A DNA stretch of 40,924 bases from the NCBI GenBank assembly GCA_900548495.1, contig URKT01000003.1, positions 1-40,924 on the forward strand, given 5' to 3'. Every line of letters begins with the position of its first letter. The stretch's first letter is position 1. Origin of the DNA: an uncultured Collinsella sp. GTDB lineage: Bacteria > Actinomycetota > Coriobacteriia > Coriobacteriales > Coriobacteriaceae. The notes under the pieces were generated by a model. The model searched no databases. It was not told where the DNA came from and was given only the letters and a program-made list of their open reading frames with translations. Of this stretch, positions 23,119 through 31,215 are shown in pieces. Position numbers and translations under genes: made by a program.

Positions 23119-24204
23119 CTATTCCTCTTTGGCAAGATCGAAGGTCACAGTGATTCGATCACGCGAAACACGAATCTTTGGGTCACCGCAAAGGTTGAGA
23201 TAGTACCGGGCGGCAAGGTCATTAAAGTCACGCTCCACAGCACGCGAAAACTGTGCCATGTCATCCTTGGCAATACGTAGCCCGCGACGATCCTTTGCAA
23301 GATCGACAGGAGCCGGCGCATGCGAGGACGAATCACGCTCGCGCAGCAGACGCGCGGTCACACCGCGAACGGGTTTAATCTGCCCTGCCAAAATGCGATG
23401 GGCCGTGCGCTCGGACATCTCAAGACCCAAACCCGAACAGATACGGATAAAGTCCTCGGCATCAGAGGCAAGGCCTAAACGATCGACAACCGGAAGCTCG
23501 CTCTCGTCATCAATGAACAGGAGACGCGACGTATCGAGCCGACTTGACGCCTGAGCATAAAGGGTCGCGGCAATCTCAGACGGAGAACCAAGATAGACAT
23601 CGCAACCACGCAACTCCTCGAGCGCAAACTCACAAGCAGCGCGAATAATATTATGCGGACCGCGAGCACAGACATAACGTCCATCCTCATCCTTGACGGC
23701 CTGGGGCCAGCTGGACTGATCGGCACGCTCGCTGAGGCGGTCGGCCGCAACGCTCACCTTAAAGGCCGAGCCAAGATCGACACCGGACGTGACCACACGG
23801 GCCTCGTCGGTGTTCTGCTTGATCGAAAACAATGCCATGCCACGACCGTGAACGCCCCAACGGTCCATCTTCATGCTCTCGAGCTTGGAGGTAACGCGGG
23901 CATCGAAGATTCGCTCTTGCATATCCTGCGGAACGCCCGAACCGTTATCCAGAAAGACAAGCGTGCGGACGCCATCTTCCTTGGTCATAGCGAGATAGAC
24001 TTTGTCGGCGCCAGCATCGCGAGCATTACGGAGCATTTCAATGACGATATCCTCGACATGCTGAATGTCGTGCTTTGCCTGGCGCCTCTCGGCCTCCGAA
24101 ACGCGGAGGCGGACATAACCCTCGCCAAGGTTCTCCTCGACGCGAAGGTTGCCCTCCCCCGACATCGACGCGATAAATGAGATGAGCTCGTTCGCGTCGC
24201 TCAT
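23119..24204 (-). CDS. GHKL-type ATP-binding protein of unknown function
   Basis: A 361-residue cytosolic protein with an N-terminal GHKL (gyrase/Hsp90/histidine kinase/MutL) ATPase domain: N box EMLRNARDAGAD (57-67, Asn60), DNGSGVP (86-92) and the ATP lid GVHGRGMALF (117-126). The rest (about 150-361) has no domain I recognise, no phospho-acceptor histidine box and no receiver domain, so it is not an ordinary sensor kinase. Its start is one base from the rny stop, without a clear ribosome-binding site, suggesting coupling with RNase Y. In Firmicutes the slot between rny and spoVS usually holds ymdB. A role linked to RNase Y or SpoVS is inferred only from position. Confidence 0.8.
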   Translation of the reverse strand: MSDANELISFIASMSGEGNLRVEENLGEGYVRLRVSEAERRQAKHDIQHVEDIVIEMLRNARDAGADKVYLAMTKEDGVRTLVFLDNGSGVPQDMQERIFDARVTSKLESMKMDRWGVHGRGMALFSIKQNTDEARVVTSGVDLGSAFKVSVAADRLSERADQSSWPQAVKDEDGRYVCARGPHNIIRAACEFALEELRGCDVYLGSPSEIAATLYAQASSRLDTSRLLFIDDESELPVVDRLGLASDAEDFIRICSGLGLEMSERTAHRILAGQIKPVRGVTARLLRERDSSSHAPAPVDLAKDRRGLRIAKDDMAQFSRAVERDFNDLAARYYLNLCGDPKIRVSRDRITVTFDLAKEE

Positions 24205-24205
24205 G

Positions 24206-25756
24206 TTATTTAGCGATATCGACAGCGCGGCTCTCGCGAATCACGACGACGCGCACCTGACCGGGATACTCCATCTCTTCCTCGATCTGATGGGCGATAT
24301 CGTGAGCCAGGACCGTGGACTGGGCATCGGAGATCTTGTCCGGCTGAACCATGACGTGGACCTCGCGACCAGCCTGCATGGCATAGGTACGCTCGACGCC
24401 ATCATGGGAGTTGGCGATCTCCTCGAGCTTCTCAAGACGCTTGATGTAGTTCTCGGCAGACTCGCGACGGGCACCGGGGCGAGAGGCAGAGACAGCATCG
24501 GCAGCCTGTACCAGGACATCGAGCACCGTGTTGGGGTCGACGTCGGCATGGTGAGCCTCGATAGCGTGGACGATAACGGGCTTCTCGCCATAACGGCGGG
24601 CAAGCTCGGCGCCGATGACGGCATGCGGGCCCTCGACGTCATGGTCGATTGCCTTGCCCAGGTCGTGCAGCAGGCCGGCGCGCTTGGCGGTCACAACGTC
24701 CAGGCCAAGCTCGGAAGCCATCACGCCGCACAGGTCAGAGACTTCGAGGGAGTGCTGAAGCACGTTCTGACCAAACGAGGTACGGTAGCGCAGGGCACCA
24801 AGGGTCTTGACGATCTCGGGATGCAGGTCGTGGATGCCGGTATCGAAGGCAGCCTGCTCGCCAGCCTCGCGCACGCGCTGCTGAACCAGGTCGGCAGCCT
24901 TGTGATACATCTCCTCGATGCAGGCGGGGTGAATGCGGCCGTCGGCGATGAGGTTCTCGAGGGCAACACGGGCGGTCTCACGACGGACCGGGTCGAAGCT
25001 CGAAAGAACGACAGTCTCGGGCGTGTCGTCGATCACGAGGTTGACGCCGGAAACCTGCTCGAAGGTCCGGATGTTGCGACCCTCGCGACCGATGATACGG
25101 CCCTTGAGGTCATCAGAGGGAATGTGCACGGAGGTAACGGTGACCTCGGCTGTGTGGTCGGCAGCGCAGCGCTGAATCGCCAGGGACAGAATCTCCTGGG
25201 CGGTCTTGTGGCACTCGGCGCGAACCTGCTGCTCGGACTCGCGAATGATCGTGGCAGCCTCGTGGGTGACCTCGCCGCGAACCTTATCGAGGAGCTCCTT
25301 GTGGGCGTCCTCGCGGGTCAGGTCGGCGATACGCTCGAGCTCAGAGGTCTGCTTGGCGCAGAGCTCCTCGAGCTCGCGGGAGCGCTTCTCGACCTGACCG
25401 GCCTGGCTGGACAGCTGGTGCTCACGCTTGTCGAGAGCGTCGTTTCGGCGATCAAGGGACTCCTCGCGCTGCATCACACGGTTCTCGAGCGTACGAATCT
25501 CGCTCTTACGCTGCTTATCCTCGGCCTCGGCGGCCTGCTTGTTCTTGATGATCTCCTCTTTAGCCTCGAGCAGAGCCTCTTTTTTGAGGGTCTCGGCCTG
25601 ACGCTTAGCATCACCGATCAGGGACTCAGCCTGTGCGTGTGCCGACTGGATCTTTTCGTCGGCCTCGTGAAGACTACCCTGCTTGGCGGTGCGCATGTAG
25701 GCAATGGCGGCGATGGCACCCAAAACGATGCCAACGAGCGCTGCGATGATAGGCAT
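24206..25756 (-). CDS. rny: Ribonuclease Y
   Basis: A 516-residue membrane-anchored endoribonuclease that initiates mRNA decay. It has an N-terminal membrane span (1-20), a long charged coiled coil (about 25-190), and a KH RNA-binding domain (SVHIPSDDLKGRIIGREGRNIRTFE). The HD domain has catalytic residues visible in VLQHSLEVSDLCG and AGLLHDLGKAID. The ATG at 25756 follows AGGAG at 5 bp; the GTG two codons upstream is too close to that site. A strong promoter lies about 160 bp upstream. The leader contains a small imperfect hairpin (25793-25816). Position downstream of recA-recX is conserved in Gram-positive bacteria. Confidence 0.96.
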   Translation of the reverse strand: MPIIAALVGIVLGAIAAIAYMRTAKQGSLHEADEKIQSAHAQAESLIGDAKRQAETLKKEALLEAKEEIIKNKQAAEAEDKQRKSEIRTLENRVMQREESLDRRNDALDKREHQLSSQAGQVEKRSRELEELCAKQTSELERIADLTREDAHKELLDKVRGEVTHEAATIIRESEQQVRAECHKTAQEILSLAIQRCAADHTAEVTVTSVHIPSDDLKGRIIGREGRNIRTFEQVSGVNLVIDDTPETVVLSSFDPVRRETARVALENLIADGRIHPACIEEMYHKAADLVQQRVREAGEQAAFDTGIHDLHPEIVKTLGALRYRTSFGQNVLQHSLEVSDLCGVMASELGLDVVTAKRAGLLHDLGKAIDHDVEGPHAVIGAELARRYGEKPVIVHAIEAHHADVDPNTVLDVLVQAADAVSASRPGARRESAENYIKRLEKLEEIANSHDGVERTYAMQAGREVHVMVQPDKISDAQSTVLAHDIAHQIEEEMEYPGQVRVVVIRESRAVDIAK

Positions 25757-25922
25757 GCTCACTCCTTTTTATGGATTCGTTACACAACAAAGCGAACCGT
25801 CCTTACGAACGGCTCGCGGCATTTGAGTAATATGGGCGCAGCTTATGCGGGTCGGATACAGATAAACATATAAACAAACTCATCACAGATGAGCACATAT
25901 CACAAAGCAAATGACAGTGTTT

Positions 25923-25951
25923 ATCGTACGTTGAACCACAACAACTGTCAA
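25923..25951 (-). promoter_or_regulatory. Promoter of rny
   Basis: On the minus strand a perfect TTGACA (25946-25951) and TACGAT (25923-25928) are separated by 17 bp. Transcription would start near 25916, giving a 5' leader of about 160 nt before rny. The rest of the 257-bp gap between recX and rny shows nothing else recognisable. Confidence 0.7.
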
Positions 25952-26013
25952 ATAAATGGCCCCGGCACGGCGGCTAAAACGCGGTGAACGGCAGGGTCAC
26001 AAAACGCATACGC

Positions 26014-26706
26014 CTAAACCGCACATTCCTCGCGTTCGGCATCGAGACGTGCCTTAACGGCATCGGCGGCGATGTGATACGAGAAGCCCTTGCCCATCAA
26101 AAACCGAACCAGTTTTTCGAATCCGCGCGTCTCTGGAACACGCCGCTTGGCGAGCAGGGCTGACGCACGCGCCAAATCGTCTTCGACGGCAAAATAATCC
26201 TCGGGATAACCGGGAATGTCATCGAGCACGACATGACGGCGCTTGAGCTCGGTCTCGATTTTGCGCTGTCCCCAACCGCGCCGCTTGCGCTCCTCGATAA
26301 AGTACGAGCAAAAGCGGTTGTCGTCTAAAAAGTGATACTCGGTGGCGCGCTCGACGGCGAAATCGATCGCGGGCTGGTGAAAGCCGTAGCGAGCCAGCTT
26401 GTCACGGACCTCACCCGTCGCATGGTCGCGGCGCGATAGCATCTCGGTCACCATGGTAAGTGCACATTTACGCTCGATGAGCTGCACCGCCTCACGGAAG
26501 TTGTCCCAATCACAGGGAAGATCGGGGCGGTTTTTGACATACAGCCACGCGACCCGCACGGGAATCCAAATGGACCGCTCAAAACCGCCCTCAAGCTCAC
26601 AATCGATATGTGCGCAAGGCTTTTTGGACGCATACCCGCTCGAGAACGAGGAGGCCGCCTTCTTATCGGGAAAGACGACCGTGGCCTCGGTCACCGTATA
26701 CGACAT
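26014..26706 (-). CDS. recX: Regulatory protein RecX
   Basis: A 230-residue member of the RecX family, which caps and disassembles RecA filaments and so limits recombination and SOS induction. The C-terminal two thirds hold the three-helix RecX repeats, with YHFLDDNRFCSYFIEERKRRGWGQRKIETELKRR typical of the family. The first 70 residues are a poorly conserved extension. The ATG at 26706 lies 11 bp after the recA stop, so the pair is cotranscribed from the LexA-controlled recA promoter. Confidence 0.92.
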   Translation of the reverse strand: MSYTVTEATVVFPDKKAASSFSSGYASKKPCAHIDCELEGGFERSIWIPVRVAWLYVKNRPDLPCDWDNFREAVQLIERKCALTMVTEMLSRRDHATGEVRDKLARYGFHQPAIDFAVERATEYHFLDDNRFCSYFIEERKRRGWGQRKIETELKRRHVVLDDIPGYPEDYFAVEDDLARASALLAKRRVPETRGFEKLVRFLMGKGFSYHIAADAVKARLDAEREECAV

Positions 26707-26717
26707 GAGCGTAACCG

Positions 26718-27866
26718 CTACTCGTCGTCATCATCGAGCATGGCGGAACCATCGATGGCGTAAAGCTCGTCAAACTCCTCAGGCGCAGGCTGATCGGTCA
26801 GCTCGACCTCGGACGGAGCATCGTCATCAAACTCAAGTCCACAGGCAAGGCGGACCTTATGCTCAATCTCGTCGGCACAATCGGGGTGTTCGCGCAGGAA
26901 CGCCTTGGCGGCCTCGCGACCGTTGCCGAGCTTATCCTCGCCATAGGCAAACCAGGAGCCCATCTTCTTGCAAATGCCGCACTCGACAGCCATGTCCAGA
27001 ATCGAGCCCTCCTTAGAGATGCCCGTACCGTACATGATGTCGAACTCAGCAGAACGGAACGGAGCTGCCACCTTGTTCTTAACGACCTTGGCGCGCACGC
27101 GGTTACCGATAACCTCGTCCTTAAGCTTAATGCTGTCGATGCGGCGAATGTCGATACGCACCGAAGAGAAGAACTTAAGGGCGCGGCCGCCCGTCGTGGT
27201 CTCGGGGTTGCCGAACATGACGCCGATCTTCTCACGCAGCTGGTTAATGAAGATGCACGTCGTGTTGGACTTGGACAGCGAGCCGGCGAGCTTGCGGAGC
27301 GCCTGGCTCATCAGGCGAGCCTGAAGACCGACCGTAGTGTCGCCGATTTCTCCCTCGATCTCGGCACGCGGGGTCAGCGCGGCGACGGAGTCGACGACGA
27401 TAGCATCGATGGCGCCGGAACGCACGAGCATGTCAACAATCTCGAGCGCCTGCTCACCCGTATCGGGCTGGGAAATCAGTACCTCGTCGATATCCACGCC
27501 GATGCGCGCGGCATACGTGGGATCAAGCGCGTGCTCGGCATCGATAAATGCCACAACGCCACCCATTGCCTGGGCCTCGGCCAGGATCTCGAGCGAAAGC
27601 GTCGTCTTACCGGAGGACTCAGGACCGTAAATCTCGACGATACGGCCGCGCGGCACGCCGCCGATACCCAGCGCGGCATCGAGGGCCAGGGCGCCCGTGG
27701 GAATGGCCTCGACCTCGAGCTCGGGGCCACCGTCGCCGTACCTCATGATGGAACCCTGGCCGAATTTCTTCTCGATCTCGGCCTTGGTGGTGGCGATCAT
27801 CTCATCGCGCTCTTTACCCGTCGTGCGAGCATGAACGGTACGTACGGGACCTGAATTCTTGGCCAT
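26718..27866 (-). CDS. recA: Recombinase RecA
   Basis: A 382-residue DNA-strand-exchange ATPase and LexA co-protease. Visible features are Walker A GPESSGKTTL, the signature region around ALKFFSSVRIDIRR, the Walker B segment IVVDSVAAL, the L1/L2 loop residues, and an acidic C-terminus. Compared with Escherichia coli RecA, about 20 extra N-terminal residues (KNSGPVRTVHARTTG) precede the core. The ATG at 27866 follows GAGGAGGG. Its promoter overlaps a LexA box, and a phased repeat array lies further upstream. It is followed by recX and preceded by pncC, a standard arrangement. Confidence 0.98.
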   Translation of the reverse strand: MAKNSGPVRTVHARTTGKERDEMIATTKAEIEKKFGQGSIMRYGDGGPELEVEAIPTGALALDAALGIGGVPRGRIVEIYGPESSGKTTLSLEILAEAQAMGGVVAFIDAEHALDPTYAARIGVDIDEVLISQPDTGEQALEIVDMLVRSGAIDAIVVDSVAALTPRAEIEGEIGDTTVGLQARLMSQALRKLAGSLSKSNTTCIFINQLREKIGVMFGNPETTTGGRALKFFSSVRIDIRRIDSIKLKDEVIGNRVRAKVVKNKVAAPFRSAEFDIMYGTGISKEGSILDMAVECGICKKMGSWFAYGEDKLGNGREAAKAFLREHPDCADEIEHKVRLACGLEFDDDAPSEVELTDQPAPEEFDELYAIDGSAMLDDDDE

Positions 27867-27896
27867 GAATAGCCCTCCTCTTAACAACCTGCATCG

Positions 27897-27925
27897 ATAA
27901 TAAACGAACGGCTGTTCGTGGTCAA
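27897..27925 (-). promoter_or_regulatory. Promoter of recA
   Basis: On the minus strand TTGACC (27920-27925), a 17-bp spacer and TATTAT (27897-27902). Transcription should start near 27890, leaving a leader of about 24 nt that contains the ribosome-binding site. Confidence 0.85.
27905..27918. promoter_or_regulatory. LexA box of recA
   Basis: CGAACGGCTGTTCG, extended by one base on each side to a palindromic ACGAAC-N4-GTTCGT. It lies entirely in the spacer of the recA promoter, so LexA should block it directly. Confidence 0.88.
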
Positions 27926-27956
27926 CCGTTCAGGCCAATCATATGCAGGCGGTCTT

Positions 27957-28017
27957 TCCAAAACCCAACCAAACGCCGACCAAACACTGACCAAATACTT
28001 GACCACAAAGGACCAAA
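27957..28017. repeat. Phased array of six ACCAAA-like repeats upstream of recA
   Basis: Copies of ACCAAA or close variants start at 27957 (TCCAAA), 27968, 27979, 27990, 28002 (ACCACA) and 28012. Steps are 11, 11, 11, 12 and 10 bp, averaging 11.0 bp, so all copies face nearly the same side of the helix. The array begins 32 bp upstream of the recA -35 element. The rest of the 257-bp recA/pncC gap holds the promoter and the pncC hairpin. Confidence 0.7.
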
Positions 28018-28092
28018 TATGAACAAGGCAGGCAAAAATACATCTACAACCAGCACAAACGCTAAATTTGTCAGAGGTCCCTATCTCCACAA

Positions 28093-28116
28093 TTAAGGGG
28101 CCCTAAGGCCCCTTAA
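28093..28116 (-). terminator. Hairpin after pncC
   Basis: A perfect 10-bp stem (28107-28116 with 28093-28102) with a 4-nt loop, 7 bp after the pncC stop and flanked by short A/T tracts. The T-run is weak, but position and symmetry fit a terminator. Confidence 0.7.
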
Positions 28117-28123
28117 AACATGT

Positions 28124-28660
28124 CTATTCCATAGAGTTGAGCACAAGGGCAATGCGCCCCAATGCCTCCGCGACCGCATGGGCACGAACACACGAACGGT
28201 CGCCCTCATAGTGGCAGCGCACAGAGTCCACGACCGGCACGCCCCCATCGGCGGAACGATGCGCCCAGCCAATATAGAAAGTGCCCGCCGGATCGTCCTC
28301 AGTGCCACCGCCGGGGCCGGCATAACCCGTTGCGCTCACTGCAATATCGCTCTGGTACAGCTCCAGCGAACCCACCGCCATCTCGCGCGCGGTCTGATGC
28401 GACACCGCGGTATAGCGGTCGAGCGTCTCCTGCTCAACACCAAGAACACGATGCTTAATCTCATCGCAATAGGTCACCGCACCGCCACGCAGCACCGCCG
28501 AGGCGCCCGGGATATCGGCAATCGTCGAGGCGATCATACCCGCCGTCAGCGACTCAGCCGTCGAAACCGTCACGCCCCGAGCGCTCGCGCGCTCGACAAT
28601 ATCACGCGCCAGCTCCTCGTTATGTGCGGAAATCTGCTCAAAAGAGTCCGTCATACCCAC
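28124..28660 (-). CDS. pncC: Nicotinamide-nucleotide amidohydrolase (CinA C-terminal domain)
   Basis: PncC deamidates nicotinamide mononucleotide to nicotinate mononucleotide in NAD recycling. The 178-residue product is the stand-alone CinA C-terminal domain: TVSTAESLTAGMIASTIADIPGAS with the catalytic region, GGAVTYCDEIKHRVLGV, and the invariant ATGYAGPGGG. The N-terminal MoCF domain found in full CinA is absent and there is no sign that it was lost here. A GTG at 28660 has AGG 5 bp upstream; an ATG at 28654 is an alternative. Location between pgsA and recA is the classic cinA place. Confidence 0.92.
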   Translation of the reverse strand: MGMTDSFEQISAHNEELARDIVERASARGVTVSTAESLTAGMIASTIADIPGASAVLRGGAVTYCDEIKHRVLGVEQETLDRYTAVSHQTAREMAVGSLELYQSDIAVSATGYAGPGGGTEDDPAGTFYIGWAHRSADGGVPVVDSVRCHYEGDRSCVRAHAVAEALGRIALVLNSME

Positions 28661-28666
28661 CAGGAC

Positions 28667-29305
28667 CTAGACCGAAAAGACGATCTTGCGGCAGTTCCAG
28701 AAGTACTGGGCGCCCGAGATAACGGTCAGGACAACGGCAACGGCGTACAGGAAGCGCGACACCGAGTAGATGCCGAGCGTCAGCGCCACCGGGCCAAGGT
28801 GCAAGCCGGCCATAGCAAAAACGCACAGGTAACCGCAAATGGAGACCATCGTGGTTGCCGTCTTGTACTTGCCGAGCTTATCGGCCGCAACGACCACACC
28901 GGCCGCACTCGCGACCATGCGAAGGGCGCTCACCAGCAGCTCGCGGAACAGGATAATGAACACGGACCACACGGTCACCGCGCCAAAATCCAAGAACAGC
29001 AGCAGGGCCGAGAACACGAGCAGCTTATCGGCGATGGGGTCCAAGAATTTACCGAAGTCGGTGATCTCGTTGCGCGAACGCGCCAGATAACCGTCGACCT
29101 TATCGGTGCACGACAGGATCACATACAGAATGAAGGCAGCGGCGGCGAGCGGGCCGTCGAAGGTGCTCCAATCCGTACCGGCAACACTCGTGTGAGAAAG
29201 CGCCGACACGATCATGAACACCGGGATAAAGACGATGCGAACGCACGTCACGATGTTGGCGGGCGTCCAGACACTCGTCAGTTCCTTATTGCTCTCGTTA
29301 GCCAC
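28667..29305 (-). CDS. pgsA: CDP-diacylglycerol-glycerol-3-phosphate 3-phosphatidyltransferase
   Basis: A 212-residue integral membrane enzyme making phosphatidylglycerophosphate from CDP-diacylglycerol and glycerol-3-phosphate. The CDP-alcohol motif is intact in DKVDGYLARSRNEITDFGKF followed by LDPIADK. The N-terminal TPANIVTCVRIVFIP is typical of PgsA. The GTG start at 29305 has AGGAG six bases upstream. Placement between rimO and pncC-recA is the usual one for pgsA, so this copy is the better candidate for true PgsA than the paralogue at 7678-8382. Confidence 0.93.
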   Translation of the reverse strand: MANESNKELTSVWTPANIVTCVRIVFIPVFMIVSALSHTSVAGTDWSTFDGPLAAAAFILYVILSCTDKVDGYLARSRNEITDFGKFLDPIADKLLVFSALLLFLDFGAVTVWSVFIILFRELLVSALRMVASAAGVVVAADKLGKYKTATTMVSICGYLCVFAMAGLHLGPVALTLGIYSVSRFLYAVAVVLTVISGAQYFWNCRKIVFSV

Positions 29306-29314
29306 GACGCTCTC

Positions 29315-30664
29315 CTACTCCACAACATGACCGATAAGCTCATAGCAGAAGCTATCGGTAAACTCGACGGTCAGAATATCGCCCACGGACGCCTCGCTGG
29401 CGTCCAGATGCACCGCGCCATCGGAATCGGGCGCCTGGAACCAGGCATGGCCGATCAGCTCGGCGCCATCCTCGGTCTCTTCGATACCGTCGACGATCAC
29501 CTGGGCGCGCTCGCCCACATGTGCGGCAGTGGCGGCAAAACCGAGCGACTCGGCCAGGTCCATGGCCTCCTGGGCGCGCTCGAGCTTGACCTCTTCGTCG
29601 ACCTGACCCTCCATCTTAGCGGCCAGGCTGCCCTCCTCCTGCGAGTAGGCAAAGACGCTCGTGTAGTCAAAGCCGACGGTGTCCATAAAGTCGATAAGGT
29701 CGCGGAACTCGTCGTCGGTCTCGGTCGGGAAGCCGACCATGGCCGTGGAACGGATCACGATGCCGGGGATACGCTCACGCAGATCGCGGAACAGGTCCTC
29801 GAGCTCCTGGCGCGAACCAGAACGGCGCATGGCCTTGAGAATGCGCGCGTCGCAGTGCTGCACGGGGATATCGATATAGGGCAGCACCTCGGGCGTATCG
29901 CGAATCGTCTCGATGAGTTCGTCAGTCATGCCCTCGGGCTGCAGATAGAGCACGCGGACCCAGACGTTGTGCGGGCGCACGGCCTCGGCGACGGCACGCA
30001 GCAGCTGCGCCAGATTGCGCGGCGAGCCATCGGCGACGTCCTCGTCGGCAAAGTCGGTACCCCAGATGCCCGTGTCCTGGCCGATCAGCACGATCTCGCG
30101 CACACCGCCGGCAACCAGGTCGCGCACCTCGGAGATGATGCTCTCGGCATTGCGCGAATGATAGCGGCCGCGGATGTAGGGAATCATGCAGAAGCTGCAG
30201 AAGCGGTTGCAGCCATCGGAAATCTTGACGTAGGCGACAGCACCCTCGACGGTACGTTTGACCTGCGGGATATAGGCTGCAATCTCGCGCTCGACACCCA
30301 GCACGCCATCGATGACCGCCACGATGCCATCCTCCTCGTCGGCCTTCACAAAGGCAGCGACCTCGGGCAGCTCGTCAGGCAGGTCGTCGCCATAGCGCGA
30401 CGGCACACAGCCGCACATAACGATGGGGCAAGAACGAACGCCGTCCTGAACCTCGTTGGCGAGCTCGAGCGTGGTCTCGATGCTCTCGGACGTTGCGGAG
30501 GCGAGGAACGAGCATGTATTGACGATGGCGATATCGGCATCCTGCGGGTCGAATGCCTCCTCGTAGCCCGCAGCAGTCAAAAGAGAACGCATGCGGTCGG
30601 TGTCGACCTCGTTCTTAGCGCACCCGAGGGTGATGTAGAGCACGGAGCCCAACGGTGTATCCAT
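29315..30664 (-). CDS. rimO: Ribosomal protein S12 methylthiotransferase RimO
   Basis: A 449-residue radical-SAM methylthiotransferase that modifies an aspartate of ribosomal protein S12. The N-terminal UPF0004 domain starts with LYITLGCAKNEVDTDRM, which is diagnostic for RimO against MiaB. The radical-SAM cysteines are in CNRFCSFCMIPYIRGRYHSR. A TRAM domain occupies the last 70 residues. Start at 30664 with AGGA about 11 bp upstream. It begins the rimO-pgsA-pncC run (gaps of 9 and 6 bp). Confidence 0.95.
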   Translation of the reverse strand: MDTPLGSVLYITLGCAKNEVDTDRMRSLLTAAGYEEAFDPQDADIAIVNTCSFLASATSESIETTLELANEVQDGVRSCPIVMCGCVPSRYGDDLPDELPEVAAFVKADEEDGIVAVIDGVLGVEREIAAYIPQVKRTVEGAVAYVKISDGCNRFCSFCMIPYIRGRYHSRNAESIISEVRDLVAGGVREIVLIGQDTGIWGTDFADEDVADGSPRNLAQLLRAVAEAVRPHNVWVRVLYLQPEGMTDELIETIRDTPEVLPYIDIPVQHCDARILKAMRRSGSRQELEDLFRDLRERIPGIVIRSTAMVGFPTETDDEFRDLIDFMDTVGFDYTSVFAYSQEEGSLAAKMEGQVDEEVKLERAQEAMDLAESLGFAATAAHVGERAQVIVDGIEETEDGAELIGHAWFQAPDSDGAVHLDASEASVGDILTVEFTDSFCYELIGHVVE

Positions 30665-30691
30665 TTTGGAGAGCGGTCCTTTCGAATGATA

Positions 30692-31189
30692 TTAGCGGTA
30701 GTTGGTGAACTGTAGCGGCTGGCCGTAGTCCTGGTCGCGCAGGAACTGGATTACGGTCTGCAACGCATCCTTCGAAGCAGAGGAAACACGCAGCTTGTCG
30801 GCCTCGATGGTCACCTTGACCTTGAGCTTTTGGTCCTTGATGTCCTTGTTGATCTTCTTGGCGGTCGCCTGGTCGATACCCTCGACAATATGGCCGAGCA
30901 CGCGCACGGTGCCGCCCGATGCCGCCTGAGGAGCATCCCACGAGACAGCCTTGAGGTCAATGCCGCGCTTGATGAGCTTGGAACTCAGCACGTCGATAAT
31001 CTGCTTAGAGACAAAGTCAGCCGGGGCGCTGATCGTAAAGAGCTTGTCGCCCTTCGAAAGCTCGATCGTGGCGCCGGAATCCTTAAGGTCATAGCGCTGG
31101 GAAATCTCGCGCGTGGTCTGCTGGAAGGCGTTGTCGACCTCTTGCATGTTGACCTCGGACACGACGTCGAAGCTGGAATCTTTAGCCAT
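30692..31189 (-). CDS. YajQ family nucleotide-binding protein
   Basis: A 165-residue member of the YajQ (UPF0234) family of two tandem ferredoxin-like domains. Some members bind cyclic di-GMP or nucleic acid; the role here is not known. The N-terminus SSFDVVSEVNMQEVDNAFQQTTREISQRYDLK and the C-terminus RDQDYGQPLQFTNYR are family hallmarks. AAAGGAAAC precedes the ATG at 31189. It sits between the RodZ-like gene and rimO, probably in one transcription unit. Confidence 0.94.
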   Translation of the reverse strand: MAKDSSFDVVSEVNMQEVDNAFQQTTREISQRYDLKDSGATIELSKGDKLFTISAPADFVSKQIIDVLSSKLIKRGIDLKAVSWDAPQAASGGTVRVLGHIVEGIDQATAKKINKDIKDQKLKVKVTIEADKLRVSSASKDALQTVIQFLRDQDYGQPLQFTNYR

Positions 31190-31215
31190 GATGTTTCCTT
31201 TCGCGTACGAGCGGC

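Noticed and set aside
25793..25816. Attenuator in the rny leader
   Set aside because: The stem is only 8 bp with a mismatch and no T-run follows, so it is mentioned in the rny entry only.
24149..25873. 574-codon open frame antisense to rny
   Set aside because: It has no start signal or family features, and the opposite strand has full RNase Y domains.
26859..27854. 331-codon open frame antisense to recA
   Set aside because: Same reason: RecA motifs are intact on the minus strand and the antisense translation has no recognisable domain.
28178..30715. 845-codon open frame antisense to pncC, pgsA and rimO
   Set aside because: Translation is low-complexity Arg/His/Gly-rich and matches no family, while the opposite strand encodes three clear enzymes. 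Long antisense frames are expected in GC-rich genes.
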